Notes under the pieces: model-generated
The model's database searches: none
Seen by the model: the letters and a program-made list of their open reading frames with translations, nothing else
What the model was told of the DNA's origin: nothing
Source: Gnetum montanum
Taxonomy: Eukaryota > Streptophyta > Gnetopsida > Gnetales > Gnetaceae
Direction: 5' to 3'
Assembly (NCBI GenBank): GCA_015680685.1
Contig: MNCI01004926.1
Location: forward strand, 434,927-498,926
Length of the DNA: 64,000 bases
Translations under genes and position numbers: made by a program
In this document: positions 1 to 12,006 of the stretch, piece after piece
How the letters are laid out: the number at the start of each line of letters is the position of its first letter
Position numbering within the stretch: the stretch's first letter is position 1

Positions 1-130
1 CAGTCACCAGAATCAAAAGAAAATTTTATCTGGTTCCCCAACTTGGGTAGTCCACACTTGGAGGGTAAAATCTGTGCACACCTTCAAACTTTTTTGCTTC
101 AAAAATATGATTTGAAGGGCACCACAACCT

Positions 131-1050
131 TTACAAGATTTGAGCTCCTCTCCTAAGTGTTTCATCGCTATAAAACCACTCAATTCCACAAGGTCCCAAT
201 AATATTAAAATGTATTTTAAAGGATCCCACAACCTTTCCAAAATGTGAGCTCCATACCATAGTATTTTATCTCTGCAAAACCACTCAACCTCACAAGGTC
301 TTAACAAGCTCAATGAAGATGCCTTCCTATAAGAAGCACATCAACCCCATAGGGCTATAGAGAAATAAAGAAGAAGATCAAGGAAAGAGTGTATTTTTAT
401 TTACAAAGTCCTTGCAATCAAAGCTCACTACATACAATACATACAAATGATGAATCAATGAAGAAAAAAACTAAATTCTTTTGAGTAGCTAAGGATAGAT
501 CTTTTAATGAATAGTACTTACACATTTCCCAAGAATTTTACTTAGTCTTATATCCTTTGAGTTTCCAAAAACTCCGTGTAATTCATGTAATGACTATTAA
601 ATAGCTAGTTTGGATGTCTACTTCAAAGATGAGATGTCTATCTACAAACAGCCTCAATTTAGAAGAGACATCTATTTGGAAATATAGACATCTACAATTA
701 GACATCTATCCATAGATGTCTATCTCAGGAGGTAGTCATCTATTGTCAAATTGAGACATCTACTTTACAAGACCATTTTTAATTCTAGATCATTCCTTTT
801 TCATTTGGCATCTCGTTAGTCCTTAGAACATTTTCATTTGGCTTGTAGACTCTATTTGAATTCTAGCTCTCATCATTTCTTCTCAACTCTCATAATGACA
901 TCTTGACATAGCTCTCATTCTAGCTCAGCTCTTCTTTTGAATTCTTAGCACTATTTGCTTCTTCTTGGTCCTATAAGACTACAAGCACAAACACATTTCT
1001 AAATTTTTCATTCTCTAAGGTTTTGACATACCAAAAGGTCAAAAATCTTC
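131..1050 (-). repeat. LTR-like direct repeat (left copy) of degraded Copia element
   Basis: This stretch matches 5405-6332 along its length. Shared blocks include two units of a roughly 100-bp sub-repeat (131-330, around 'cacaacctttacaa' and 'aaaaccactcaa'), the 'aagaagcacatcaaccccat' block, several copies of 'agacatcta', and a shared end around 'ataccaaaaggt'. A Copia gag lies between the two copies on the minus strand, so the simplest reading is the 3' LTR of that element. The exact LTR ends are not clear. The two copies have diverged visibly, which suggests an old insertion. Confidence 0.5.
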
Positions 1051-1448
1051 TCCTTTTTGGTGATATCCAAAATTCAAGAAAATGGGTTAGTACATTCCAT
1101 ATTCTATATATAAATTATATGATAAAAAATAAAAGCATTTTAGATGTATACATAAATTCCAATGATGGTAGAGGGTATTTTTGAAATAAGGATATAAAGG
1201 CATAAATCAATGAGTCCAAATCACATGAATCCATAAGAAAAACTAGAACCTTCAAGAGCTAACTATAAATTATCCATCATATGAAATCCAAGCATAACAT
1301 ATAAATCCAACATATAAAGCCAAAAACTCTCCTCCTTTCTAGACATCACCCAAAAAGTGGAGTGAGAGATGAAGCCCCTCTAGTCACTGATCTTAGTGGC
1401 ATTAACTTCATCAGAGTTAAATACTACACTGGTGGACATATAAGTCTT

Positions 1449-1556
1449 CTCATCATCATCGTCACTATTAGTGTTGGTGCTAGACACATGCTGCTCATCA
1501 TCATCATCGTCACTATTAGTGTTGGTGCTAGACACATGCTACTCATCATCATCATC
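1449..1556. repeat. short tandem repeat, about 45-48 bp, two copies plus a partial third
   Basis: The unit beginning 'ctcatcatcatc' and carrying 'gtcactattagtgttggtgc' occurs at 1449 and 1494. A partial third copy starts near 1542. On the minus strand one frame reads a run of Asp followed by a Ser/Thr/Asn-rich stretch, so it may be an expanded acidic region inside the degraded Copia polyprotein. No open frame of useful length survives around it. Confidence 0.6.
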
Positions 1557-2546
1557 TAAGGATGAAACTATGAATGGAGCTCTAATGGGACATAGCTTCA
1601 TTCAAACCTGAGATGTTGTGGGTGAATGAGATGAAGCCTATTAAGAAGATGAGGAAGTACCCTTTCTTTGGTATATAATGGGATCAGATAATCTCCACTA
1701 AGATGTGGTTTCAAAGATCAAAATATCATAATTCATCTCTAAGAAGCAGAAGACATCTTCACCTAGGTTGAGTGGATTTAGAAAACATGTCTTCCAAAAA
1801 TAGAAGATGTCTTCTTTTTAGAGAAGGTATCTCCATAGAGATGTCTCAATTTCAGAGGAGATGTCTCCCTAGAATTAAATTCAATTTCATAGAGACACCC
1901 CAATCTCAAAGGATATGTCTACACTAGCTATTAGATAGTCGTTGCATGAATTCCAAGTGATTTTGGAATCTCTGAGGCTATAAGAAGACTTCATTCTCTT
2001 GCGTATTATGCAAGTGTTGTGCATGAATTGTCACTATCAAAGTAATCATTTTATATTATACTTGTGTACTTAACTTGTAAAATCATTTGCTTAATTGATT
2101 GTAGAATTGTGCTTCAAAGTACAAGGACCTATAATTTAACTTACATTCTTTCCTTGTGATTTTTCTCTCTCTTGTTGCCTTGTTGGGGTTGATGTACCTT
2201 TTGCAAGAAGGCATCGTAATTGAGCTTGGATCCTACAAGATTGAGTGTTTGTCCAATGTTAAAACACTCTAGAGTAGAGCTCAATTTGTAAAGGTTGTGG
2301 GATCCTTGAAACCACATTCAAGGATGAGTGGTTTTGCAGTGATGAAACACTCCAAAGCAAAGCTTAGAGCTTGTACAGGGTGTGGTATCCTTCAAACTAC
2401 ATTTTAGAGAAAAAAAATTCAGAGGTTTGCAAGGAATCTACCCTCTGAGTGTGGACTACCCAAGTTGGGGAACCATGTTAAATTTGGATATGATTTTTGT
2501 GGCTATTTAATTTTGTTTTGGGAAACTTATTCACACACACCCCCTG

Positions 2547-2570
2547 CCCCCCCCCCCCCCCCCCCCCCCC
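2547..2570 (+). repeat. poly(C) tract, 24 C
   Basis: An uninterrupted run of 24 C follows 'ttattcacacacaccccctg'. A C-rich stretch after 'TATTCAC' is typical of the 3' end of Sirevirus-type Copia LTRs. Here it lies just after the inverted LTR-like copy ending near 2480, so it may mark that LTR's end. The exact length is unreliable, because long homopolymers expand and are often misassembled. Confidence 0.6.
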
Positions 2571-2595
2571 AACTTTCTCAATTCTTAATCCTAAA

Positions 2596-3374
2596 TGATG
2601 AGTAGCATTTTCGGTCGACCATGATATCGCAGCTTGTCTCCTCATCTATAAATAAAAGGTAGATAGATAAGTTAGGAAGCAATTAGTAAGGAAGTAGTTT
2701 TTAGTTTAAGTGTTTTCATTTCTTTTTCTAAACACTTCTCTCCCCGTGTATGCAGTGTGGTGATTGTAATTGTACGGCATCCTTATTTGAGTGTGTTGTA
2801 CTTGGACATGCACATGACCAAAAATAAAGATCGAGATTACTTCATCATTGTAGCATTCACTTAGCTTAATTATTTAATTAATTTTTATTTACTGCTTTCC
2901 CAGTTAATCTATTCTCACCATTAAGCTCCTATTAAACATGGAATAAGTATGACTTGATTACGAGCATTTAAGTGTGAGTACTTGGTAACTCAGTAGCGTA
3001 CCTAGGATCTGCACTTGGTAATCCCAATAGTAGTCATGCACAAAGTCCAAGATGTGTACGGATAATCAAGGAACGGATGCTCATCGCACTTAGGCTAGCT
3101 AGATTCTCTCTCATCCTTTCTCTCTCCTAGCCTAGTTAATATTATCTTTCATTGCCTTTAGGAGTAGCATTAGGTTAGAATACATCATACACCTCACCCT
3201 GGACTAAACCATACGTGACAAAGCTAATACTAGTCTAGGTGGGAAGACAACAGACTGCGACCTAAGGCTAACTATCTAGATGCCCCAGCTAGTCCATCTG
3301 TGGAGTTTGACCACATCGCGCGTGTAACGCTCGTATTTGTATGGTTGAGTGTAGGGGTACCTCGCCACTCATCA
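2596..3374 (+). mobile_element. solo LTR of the Athila-like family
   Basis: The unit starts TGATGAGT and ends ACTCATCA, the same 8-bp inverted ends as the other LTRs here. It is flanked by a perfect 5-bp target-site duplication, CTAAA at 2591-2595 and 3375-3379. It is the reverse complement of the LTRs at 42713 and 50411, so it lies in the opposite orientation to every full element in the window. A TATA-like 'ctataaataaaagg' lies about 50 bp from its start, next to a GATATC palindrome. No internal sequence remains, which is the product of unequal recombination between two LTRs. It interrupts the degraded Copia element. Confidence 0.88.
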
Positions 3375-3919
3375 CTAAAGTTAGACATATAATTCAATGA
3401 GTATAAGCCTTTTCCAAGTCTAAAGTAACTCAGAGAGACATCTATTTACAAATGTAGATGTCTATGAGTAGACATCTATCTTTTAGATGGATGTCTAAGG
3501 GTAGACATCTATGGATGGATGTCTATTCTAGTAGTAAAATGCCTATTCTAAAGCATGGAAAGTTTTAGAGATAGCTATCATGGATTATAGATCTACATGA
3601 ATTTTAGGCAAGATAAGAAAATGAAAACTTACTTGTACTTATATCTCTTGTTGATGGGAGATCATGAAGTATATGGAGATTGGGAATGAGGTTCTCCTTT
3701 TGGAGTTCCTCCTATCATTGTAGAAATTACTTGTATTTCCAATTTTTGACTTTCCTTCATAAAATTATTCATGAAATTTCTCCCTTTCTCTTCCTTTTGT
3801 TCGACTCTCCAAACCTACTTTCTTTTCTTTCCTTCTTGTTTTATCCTTCACTCCTTTTTGTTCTACAAGGTATTCTATCTAGGCACATTTGGGTAAGACC
3901 AAGGAGTCATATGGTATGA

Positions 3920-5409
3920 TTAAGTACTCATGATATTTTAAATTACAATTCCATTGCTTATGCCCAATTTTATCACAATAATAGCATATAACATTTCCAC
4001 TTTGAGTAAAATGATTAAACCTTAGAGCTATATTTTGTTTAGATGAAGTGCTTATTGATACTTCTAGCCTTGGTGTAGTCTTTTTTTTAGATGAAGTGTT
4101 TTTTTATGCTTCTTCATGTTTACAACATCGTAGTCCACTTTTATCATGTAGATCTCTTCCTTGTCCAAAAACTAAGTGAAGGGATTCCTTTCCTTTGACA
4201 AGTCTCTCATTCACAAGTTTTATATCTACAAGTTCTTTTTCAGTCTACTCATAAGATAGGGTTAGCCTTTGATTCTCATCCCTTAGGTCTAAGTTTTCTT
4301 GTGAGAGATCTAAATATTTTATGTTAAGTTCAGATAATTCTTTATCCTTATATTTTAGGGACTTCTTCAACTTGATACAAAGACTTCGAAAGGACAAAAG
4401 TTCACTACATAATAGATCATACCTATCTTCATCTATTTCTATTATTTGATCATCATCTTTAGTTGTTCAATTGTCATCCTTCATAAGAGCCATACAAATG
4501 AGATTGGAATCTTACATGGTCTCTACTTCCTCTTCACTTTTTTCTTTATCCCAACTGGTGAAGAAGTTATTCTTTTTAGACTCAGCTTCAGATTGATCTC
4601 CTTTTAAAATCCTACTAGCACTAGGATATTCAAAGGCCACATGGCACCTTCCATCACAAACCTAGCATTCTATAGAAAATGCATCAAAATTTGAATTTTT
4701 AAAATTCTTACCCTTTTCTTTAACTTTTTTCCTAGATTGATTGGACCCTAGTTGATTAAAGCATCTTCCTTTTCTAGTAAGAATTCTTTGAACTCTCCTT
4801 GATAGAAGAGATAGTTCATCTTCACTATTTATTTCTTATTCAACAAACTCCTTCTCCTTTAATGCATATTTGATGGTGATAGGCTTTTGTTTTGTTTCTC
4901 CTTCACTTATGAGATTCATCTCATACACAATAAGATCACTTTGAAGCTCTTCAAATTTTAGCATTGAGAAATCACTAATTTCTTCCATGGCTGTGACATT
5001 CAATTTGAACTTGGATTGCAAAGTTCTAATCATTTTTATAATCACATCACTTTCTAGCAAGTCCTTGCCCATTCCTCTAATTGCTACAACAAGATTGTTT
5101 GTCCTAGAGAAGTAGTCCTTAATTTTTTCTCCTTCTCTCATTTTCAATTTATCATATTACTTTGAAATACTAGAAGTTTTATTATTTTACTATTGATGTA
5201 CCTTAATAGGTTGCCTCTAATGTTTGCCAAATTTCTTTGGCAATCTTACATCTAGCTACTCTATTAAATTTAGATTTGCTTAAATCATAATAAAGATAAT
5301 TCTTTGCCTTAAAATCAAACATGAACTTATCTTTTTCATCTTGCATCCATTTTTTTTGTGGCTTGAGTGCTCTTGTGGTGCTCCACTTCAGAGTGTTTCG
5401 TGCCATCAC
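3920..5409 (-). pseudogene. Ty1/Copia gag (UBN2-type) with zinc knuckles, broken
   Basis: The N-terminal part (5409-5203) reads as Copia gag, with '...AKEIWQTLEATY' typical of the family. It continues in 5147-4836, whose 'KMREGEKIKDYFSRTNNLV' and 'LQSKFKLNVTAMEEI' segments fit a UBN2/Retrotran_gag_2 domain. A first zinc knuckle near 4640-4680 is degraded, with a stop beside it. A second, at 3945-3986, is intact: CYYCDKIGHKQWNC, spacing CX2CX4HX4C. Between them lies a coiled-coil-like Leu/Lys/Glu-rich linker. Stops and frameshifts separate the parts. Gag with a second knuckle downstream fits Sirevirus-type Copia, but that lineage call is inference. Confidence 0.75.
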
Positions 5410-6332
5410 AACCTTTATAATATTTGAGCTCTACTCCAGAGTGTTTCATTGCTACAAAACCACCTAAACCTGCTAGTTTCCAACAAGCTCAAAATATGGT
5501 TTAACAGATCCCACAACCTTTACAAAATGTGCGCTCCACATCAAAGTATTTTATTGCTATAAAATCACTTAACCTTACAAAGTCCCAACAAGCTCAATGA
5601 ATATGCCTTCCCACAAGAAGCACATTAACCCCATAGGGCTACAAAGAAAGAAAGAAAGAAAAGATCAAGAAAATAGTGTAACTTGATTTACAAAGTCCTT
5701 GCAATTGAAGCTCACTACATGTAATACATACAAATGATGAATCAATGAAGAACAAAAAGAATTCTCTTTGAGCAACCAATGATAGATCTTTTAATGAATA
5801 GTACTTGCACATTTCCCAATAATTCAACTTAGTCCTATACCCTTTGAGTTTCCAAAAACTCCTTGGAATTAATGCAATGAATATTAAATGTCTAGTTTGG
5901 ATGTCTACTTTGAAGATGAGACATCTATCCATAAATAGCCTCAATTTAGAAGAAACTTCTACCTAGAAATGTATATGTTTATACTTAGATGTCTACCCAT
6001 AGATGTTTATCTTAGGAGGTAGGCATCTTCTATTAAATTGAGACATCTACTTTGCAAGACCGTTTTAAATTCTACCACATTCCTTTGTTATTTGGCATCT
6101 TAGCAATCCTCAAAACATCTTCATTTGGCTTTTAGACTCCATTTGAATTCTAGCTCTTATCATTTCTTCTCAACGCTCATAATGACATCTTGACATAGCT
6201 CTTATTGTAGCTCAACTCTTCTTTTGAAGTCTTAGTACTATTTTCTTCTTCTTGGTCCTCCAAGACTATAAGTACAAACACATTTCTACATTTTCCATTT
6301 TCTCTACACTTTTGTCATACCAAAAGGTTAAC
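5405..6332 (-). repeat. LTR-like direct repeat (right copy) of degraded Copia element
   Basis: This is the partner of 131-1050, in the same orientation. It directly precedes the Copia gag when read on the minus strand, so it is the likely 5' LTR. It includes two tandem ~100-bp sub-repeats (about 5405-5500 and 5505-5600), an 'aaagaaagaaagaaag' run and clustered 'gacatcta' motifs. The gag start codon (5409) lies within the first sub-repeat, so the boundary between LTR and leader is uncertain. Confidence 0.5.
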
Positions 6333-7190
6333 ACAAATGACATTGATTAGTGAACATTTTAGATGTGTATGGACATGTTCAATATATTGAAAATTCTTTG
6401 ACATTCAATCAAGAGAACATAGTCAATACAACTTTTGGAGGTTGCTAATAAGTAACTTGTTATCAATGGACAAGCATTTATGAGGTTACAAACTCATCAT
6501 TCTAGCTTGAGAATTAAATTTTAGTCAATATCATGCTTCATTGAGGGTAGTGTGAGGAGCTAGGACCTTAGGATAGCTATAGGGTTGATGTTATCCATAA
6601 TATAAACCAACAATTTATCTAGACATGCATGATGGTTTATAATCCAATAGTTTTTCTTTTCTTACATAAGGATTAATTTTTAGTTAGTATCAACCTTGTA
6701 GTTATTCTACTGTCTAATGCTGGAAACCTCACAAAAATATAACCATTAAGAGCAAATTAAACATCTCTAGATAACTTATGCATTTAGTGATTAATTATAT
6801 GTTAACATTTATATGCATAAATACCTTTTTTAACACTAAAAATATGTTTTAGTACCTTCTAGTCTTACTCTAGAAATCTTTTGTATGAATTTGCTCTACA
6901 TGAAGGTGAACTAAACCTTCCTTCATGTATGCCATGCATATTTAACTAGAATTTTTAGAGGAGGTTAAGGTGGAGCTAGTAGAAGGATTAACATTACATA
7001 AAAGCTAATCTCTTTATCTATTTCTATTAGATTGATGGTTATGTTATCAACTTGTAATTTGAGCCATAAATGTGAAATTTCTTGTTTAACTCTAATTTAT
7101 GTTGTAATGAGGCCTAAGGGGACAAGGATTTTAAAGTAAATATAAATTTATTAAGTTTCTACGTATCAAGTGCTTTTGTAGGTTGATAAG
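6333..7190. other. AT-rich stretch, no gene recognised; last part probably Copia pol relic
   Basis: No open frame of note. The last ~50 bp before element A (about 7135-7190), read on the plus strand, give a short segment resembling the start of a Copia integrase core and running towards the integrase remains on the other side of element A (12007-12780). The rest shows no recognisable motif. Confidence 0.35.
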
Positions 7191-7879
7191 TAATGAGTGG
7201 CGAGGTAGCCCTACACTCCACCATACAAATACGAGCATTTCACACACAATCCGGTCGAACTCCGTAGACAAACTAGTTGTGGCATCTAGATAGTTAGCCT
7301 TAGGTCACAATTCGTTGTCTTCCCACTTGGACTAGTATTATCTTTATCATGTATGGTTTAGTCCAGAGTGAGGTGTATGATGTGGTTTCTAATCTAATGC
7401 TACTCCTGAAGGCAATGGAAAATAAGATTAACTAAGCTAGGAGAAAAGGGTAAGAGAGAATCTAATCTAGCCTAAGTGTGATGAGCATCTATTCCTTGAT
7501 TATCCTTATACATCTTGGACTTTGTGCATGACTACCACTAGGATTACCAAGCGCAGATCCTAGGTACACTACTGGGTTACCAAGCAGTCACACTTAAATG
7601 CTTGTAATCAAGCCATACTCATTCCGTGTTTAATAGGAGTTTAAGGATGAGAGATATTAACTAGGAAAGCCATAAATAACAATTAATTAAATAATTAAAC
7701 TAAGTGAATGCTGCAATGATGAAGTAATCTCTATCTTTATTTCCAATCATGTGCGTGTCCAAGTACGTCACACTCGAATAAAGGATGTCATACAATTACA
7801 ATCACCACACTGTGGGCATACACGAAGAGGAAAAGGGAGAGAAAGAAATTAAAACACTTAAACTAAAACTACTTTAAAA
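7191..7879 (-). repeat. element A 3' LTR, truncated at its inner end
   Basis: It starts TAATGAGT (the usual TG terminus mutated to TA) and follows the D-type LTR sequence ('agttgtggca', 'tagatagttagccttaggtc'). It stops abruptly near 7879, before the TATA/GATATC end seen in complete LTRs, and passes straight into internal sequence equivalent to F position ~54570. Confidence 0.75.
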
Positions 7880-7929
7880 ACTGACACCAATGTATCTATG
7901 CTTTTGTTGTGGGTGTGAGTTGTTCCCCC

Positions 7930-10740
7930 AATTCATTCCATGCACATTGATGAGTCGCTCTTTCGATTAGTTGTCAACCACTGGGTGTTTTCTTGTTGTG
8001 TGGTTGCTACATATAGGTACTTTTGTATGTTAACTTCATGGGCACACCTATTGCATGTAGGCAATGCTGAACATTCCTATACACTATTACCCTCTGTATC
8101 ATTGTATGTGATGCATGGAACTTTCTTCTTCTTAATCTTTTCATAAGCATTTTCCTTAGATATTTCCAGGCCTAGGCAGGCGTTTATAGTACTGAGCCAT
8201 GCCCTCCCCATTATAATTGGGAAGTCCCCTTTATTATTTTTGACTTATATCACTAGGAAATCAGCTGGGTATGACCAACCACACACAGTGGTAACAATGT
8301 CCTCCACCAATCCCAAAGGAACGATGATGGACTAATCAGCCAACTCTAAGCGAATATTGCTCTTCTTCAGTGGAGGCAAGTTCCTGGCTTTATACATTTC
8401 TTGGGATATTAAGTTGACTCTGGAACCTGAGTCAACAAGAGCTTTCCGTGGTTCATTCCCAGTGACTTGGAGGTAGATTAAGGGACTTCTAGGATCAGAG
8501 AATTTCCTGGGAAGGTGGCCCACCTTTATCCAGTCAATGACAGTATGTGTTAACATAACCGTTTGTGTTGAGCTCTATTTTTGGTTTGAAGGGAGCTCCG
8601 AAGCCTTCTTTGATGGAGAGGCGTTTCAAGGCTCAACCGCTTGTGGTTGTGATAGCTTGTTTGGACTTTTGGTTCTGAAGAAAGGTCTTCTCTTTGTATG
8701 GTTGTCAAAACCAGTAGTGGGTTGAAGGTTTACAGCTCTCATAGCATTTCGTTGCTCTGGGTGAGTGGGGAGTTCCCCTTGCATTGCTGGAGCAGGTGGT
8801 AGCGAAACTATCGGTGTAAGAGTCACGGATGAATTTATAGGACGGTATGCATGTGGTGTATCTCCCATAGGAGAAGGAGTCCTATAATACTCCCAAACTT
8901 GGTAGTGATATTGTGGGGTCATGTGATTAACAAAGTCACTTGGAGAAACTGGTTGCTGCACGTAATAGCCATATGGATCTAGTTGCCGGTAAGGGTATCG
9001 TTGCCTAGGCGGTCGCATCCCCCATGACTGTGGGTAGTGCCACTACTGGTGTTGCTCAATAGGTTGTGGCAAAGTTCCAATTGGATAATATGTTAAGGGT
9101 TGGTAGAATTTCCTTGGGTTACCTTGGGGATAAGATAACCGTTGGGGTGCTTGTCGTTTGTTAAGCCTTGGGTTGAGTGCATACACCCCAGACTCTTGTA
9201 GATGTGAGATTATCGGGCGACATCCCTTAGGATGGTCATATTGGCATATCTCACATCCACCATCATCATCTGTATTGGAATCCACAACCTCATCGGTGAT
9301 AGTCATTTTTCCCTTACCCTTGTTACGTGCAGGGTCTAAATCTCTCCTCTTTTTCTTATCATGGTCACTACCTCGCTCCTTAGACTCCTCTACAATTTCA
9401 AGGACAGTTTCCAATCTACTATCCAAGGAGTCCCACATTTGATCTACCTTTGCTGACACTTTGGTTGTTAACTTTTGAAGCTGTAAGGTTTTCCTATTCA
9501 CCAACTCTTTAAGTGGTGACTCATCCTCCTCATCACAGAATCTCACTCCCCTTTTTCAGAGGGAAGGATCACGGTTATATTCTTCCACACTTTCTCTTTT
9601 CTGTAGTTCATCTTATTCCTTAGCTACTTGCTCCAAAAATCTATGCACCTCATGGGACCTAAGCTCAGATAATCTCCCTTGGGCATATGTTCCAAGGGTT
9701 CTCCTAGTTTCGTGCCTAAGCCCATCTACAAGATGGTGGAGTTGATCCCGTTGTGCATAGCCATGGCCAGGGCAATGATGTAACAATGCATAATATCGAC
9801 CCATGGCAGCATCCAAGGGTTCATGATTACTCTGCTTCCATCCTTGGATCTGTTTACATAGCTTGGACACTCAGGAGTACATTTGATATTTATTGTTGAA
9901 TAGTTCTAACATCGTACTCCACCTTCTAATGGATTCTGGTTCTAAGGACCGGTACCAGCTTTCTACTTCCTTTATGAGTGTCCGTGGAAACAATTTTAAC
10001 TTCTGCCACTCATTTTCAATATTCTGCAAGGCACAAGCATCATGGAATTCTTGTAGATGATTCTTCAGATCAGTGTTGTATCCCCCCTCAAATCGTGGGA
10101 CATTATTCATGTCTAGTCTCTTGATTCAACTATTTTTTTGATGCCTTGTAGGTATTCTCACAGCCTCCGTAATGTCTAACATACTTTGGGTGGCAAGTAG
10201 GGGTTCTTCGTTGTCCTTCCTCTCATGGCATCTATGATGCCTATGTTGTTCCCTACTTTCCCTTTTACCATGCCTTGACTCCCTAGAGTGCCCTCGTCCT
10301 CGCTCTCGACTCTCTCTTTGAGGTTTCTCATTTTGTTTATCCTTACACTTATCCTCACAGTTGGTTTCTTTGTGACTGCATTTGGATGTGGAAGGAGAGG
10401 GTGAATGATGTGATGAAGGTGAAGAAGAAGGGGAACCATCACCATGATGATGTTTCTTACCTTCTCTTCGGTGACTACGACCTCGATCGTGATGACGATC
10501 AGACCGCTCGTCCTTATCATTCGTGTGTGTTCCCTCATTAAATACTTAGTGTTCATGGGAATTAGAACCAGGGTTATGAATCATGGAGTGTAGGTTTTGA
10601 TACCCCACCTCCTCACCATCGTTAGGAGGGGGAACATCATTCAATGGGGAACCCATTATAACCGGTTCACCATCTCCAATTTCGCTTAGGACGTGCGGAT
10701 GGGGCCCTTTACCCTTCAACGATGTATGGTAGCTCTCCTA
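7930..10740 (-). pseudogene. gag-protease polyprotein of element A, broken
   Basis: Reading on the minus strand: an N-terminal Ser/Arg/His-rich basic and acidic region (about 10740-10180); a retrotransposon Gag core (10110-9613), with 'WQKLKLFPRTL' and then 'LLHHCPGHGYAQRDQLHHLV', the CPxHG-type motif of Athila Gag; a Lys/Asp-rich segment; a variant knuckle CEICQYDHPKGC near 9240; a Pro/Tyr/Gln-rich tail; then a retropepsin with 'ALVDSGSRVNLIS' (DSG catalytic triad, 8556-8332). The frame is broken several times. In the autonomous family, Gag packages the RNA and the protease cleaves the polyprotein. Nothing after the protease resembles RT. Confidence 0.75.
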
Positions 10741-11194
10741 CTGCATGTCCCTTAAACATTACACTAGTGTGGAATGGTAATCCCTTGTGTCATAATCACA
10801 TGCAATGTATTCAGCATATAGCTGCATCATTCCTATCTGTGCGAGAGCACAAAGGAGCATGTTAGGGACTGCTTGATCTGGAGGTAATACTATGTTTCCT
10901 TGCAAGTCTCTCCATCACATTTGTTCATCTTGATGGAGGATAAAGGTAATATTAGGTATATACCCGATACTGTTGAGGAACTAGCGGATCTGGGTTATTT
11001 ACATTGTGCCGTCAACTGTCTCTTGTGTGATCCCTGGGCGGTGAAGTGCTTTTATGAGAAGAAGAAGACATGTTGTTTTGTTAATGTGCTATTGATCGTT
11101 ATTTAATTTTTCTTATGATTAACCCTAAGGGTTTGTTAAGCTCCCAACAATGTGGATGATTTCCTATGTTCTACTTAGCGCACAAACAACTTAG

Positions 11195-11212
11195 TCCCCG
11201 GCAATGGTGTCA
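11195..11212 (-). promoter_or_regulatory. primer-binding site (tRNA-Asp) of element A
   Basis: On the plus strand TCCCCGGCAATGGTGTCA differs from the plant tRNA-Asp 3' end (TCCCCGGCAACGGCGCCA) at three sites, all C-to-T. It directly abuts the LTR start, as expected for minus-strand priming of reverse transcription. Confidence 0.8.
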
Positions 11213-11213
11213 A

Positions 11214-12001
11214 TGATGAGGCGAGGTACCCCTACACTCAACCATATGAATACGAGCATTACACATGTGATCCGGTCGAACTCCGCAGACTAAGTGCTTA
11301 CACACCTTATGGAACACCTAAAGTTAATCAATCGTTGTCCTCCCAAGCTTACTTGTATTTTTCACAGTTGTATGGTTAAGTGAGCTTGAGGTATATGATT
11401 TTTATATCTTTTATGTTTTTATCACCTATGCTAAGAGGGGAAAGGGTGAAGAGACTAAGTAACTAACTCTCACTAACTAAGCTCTAATCATCATAGCATA
11501 AATATCCATTCCCACTTTCCATTTCACACCATGAACCAATGCAACGCTACTGGGATTACCAAACGCTATTCGTTACTCGGATTACCAAGCGTAATGCACT
11601 TGCTTGAAGCAGTCGTACTGAATGCACTTAACTATGAGAGTTGAGGGTTGAGACAGATTAATTGTCTAACAAATCATTTAAACATTCAATAGTAATTAAA
11701 TTCCTATTTAGCTTAGTCCATATGTTGCAAGGTTTATCTAAAAGTTCGTCTTTATTTCTGTACACAAATGTGTGCTTAGGTACAGATTTGCTCGAATAAA
11801 GATTCGTTCACTTTGGGACTCCTAATACGGGCACATGGAAATTATTCTAACTTTGGAATGGTAAAATGGAAAAAATTTGGCTAAGGTCTAGATCTAGATG
11901 GGAAAACAAGGAAGAGCTGCCCCTTATTTATAGAACTAGCGACGGGCTGCGATATCACGTGCATGATATCGCAGCATCCAACGTGATATCGCATCCCATC
12001 A
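11214..12001 (-). repeat. element A 5' LTR
   Basis: 788 bp, starting TGATGAGG and ending CCCATCA, next to the TSD ATAAG. It resembles the F-type LTR at 51696 ('gactaagtgcttac', 'ccttatggaacac'), not the D-type LTR at the other end of element A. On the minus strand, GATATC palindromes (11950-11995) precede a TATA-like 'tatttata' complement at about 11928, so U3 upstream of the TATA box is only some 70 bp. Confidence 0.85.
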
Positions 12002-12006
12002 ATAAG

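Larger units (their letters stand above)
25..2480. repeat. large imperfect inverted repeat (arms about 25-760 and 1780-2480)
   Basis: The segment 1780-2480, read in reverse complement, resembles 25-760. The 'ccccaacttgggtagtccac' block near position 37 reappears inverted near 2455. The ~100-bp sub-repeats with 'gtgagtggttttg'-like sequence reappear inverted at 2230-2400. The block around 'gactattaaatagctagt' near 590 reappears inverted near 1930. The arms are clearly diverged and are separated by about 1 kb. This probably records two copies of the same Copia LTR in opposite orientation, one of them a second insertion or an inversion. Confidence 0.5.
7191..12001 (-). mobile_element. element A: pol-less Athila-like LTR retrotransposon (gag-protease only)
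   Basis: The element is bounded by LTR ends and a perfect 5-bp duplication, ATAAG, at 7186-7190 and 12002-12006. Reading the minus strand, the order is 5' LTR (12001-11214), tRNA-Asp PBS, gag with a retropepsin, then a truncated 3' LTR. There is no RT, RNase H or integrase, and no room for them, so it is non-autonomous (a gag-carrying terminal-repeat element). Compared with F, about 2 kb between the protease and the 3' LTR, plus the inner end of that LTR, is missing near 7880. The two LTRs belong to different subtypes (see findings). It is inserted in a plus-strand Copia integrase relic. Confidence 0.8.

Noticed and set aside
1362-1559. 65-codon plus-strand frame with Ile-rich repeats
   Set aside because: It is the complement of a tandem repeat whose minus strand is acidic; there is no sign of a real gene.
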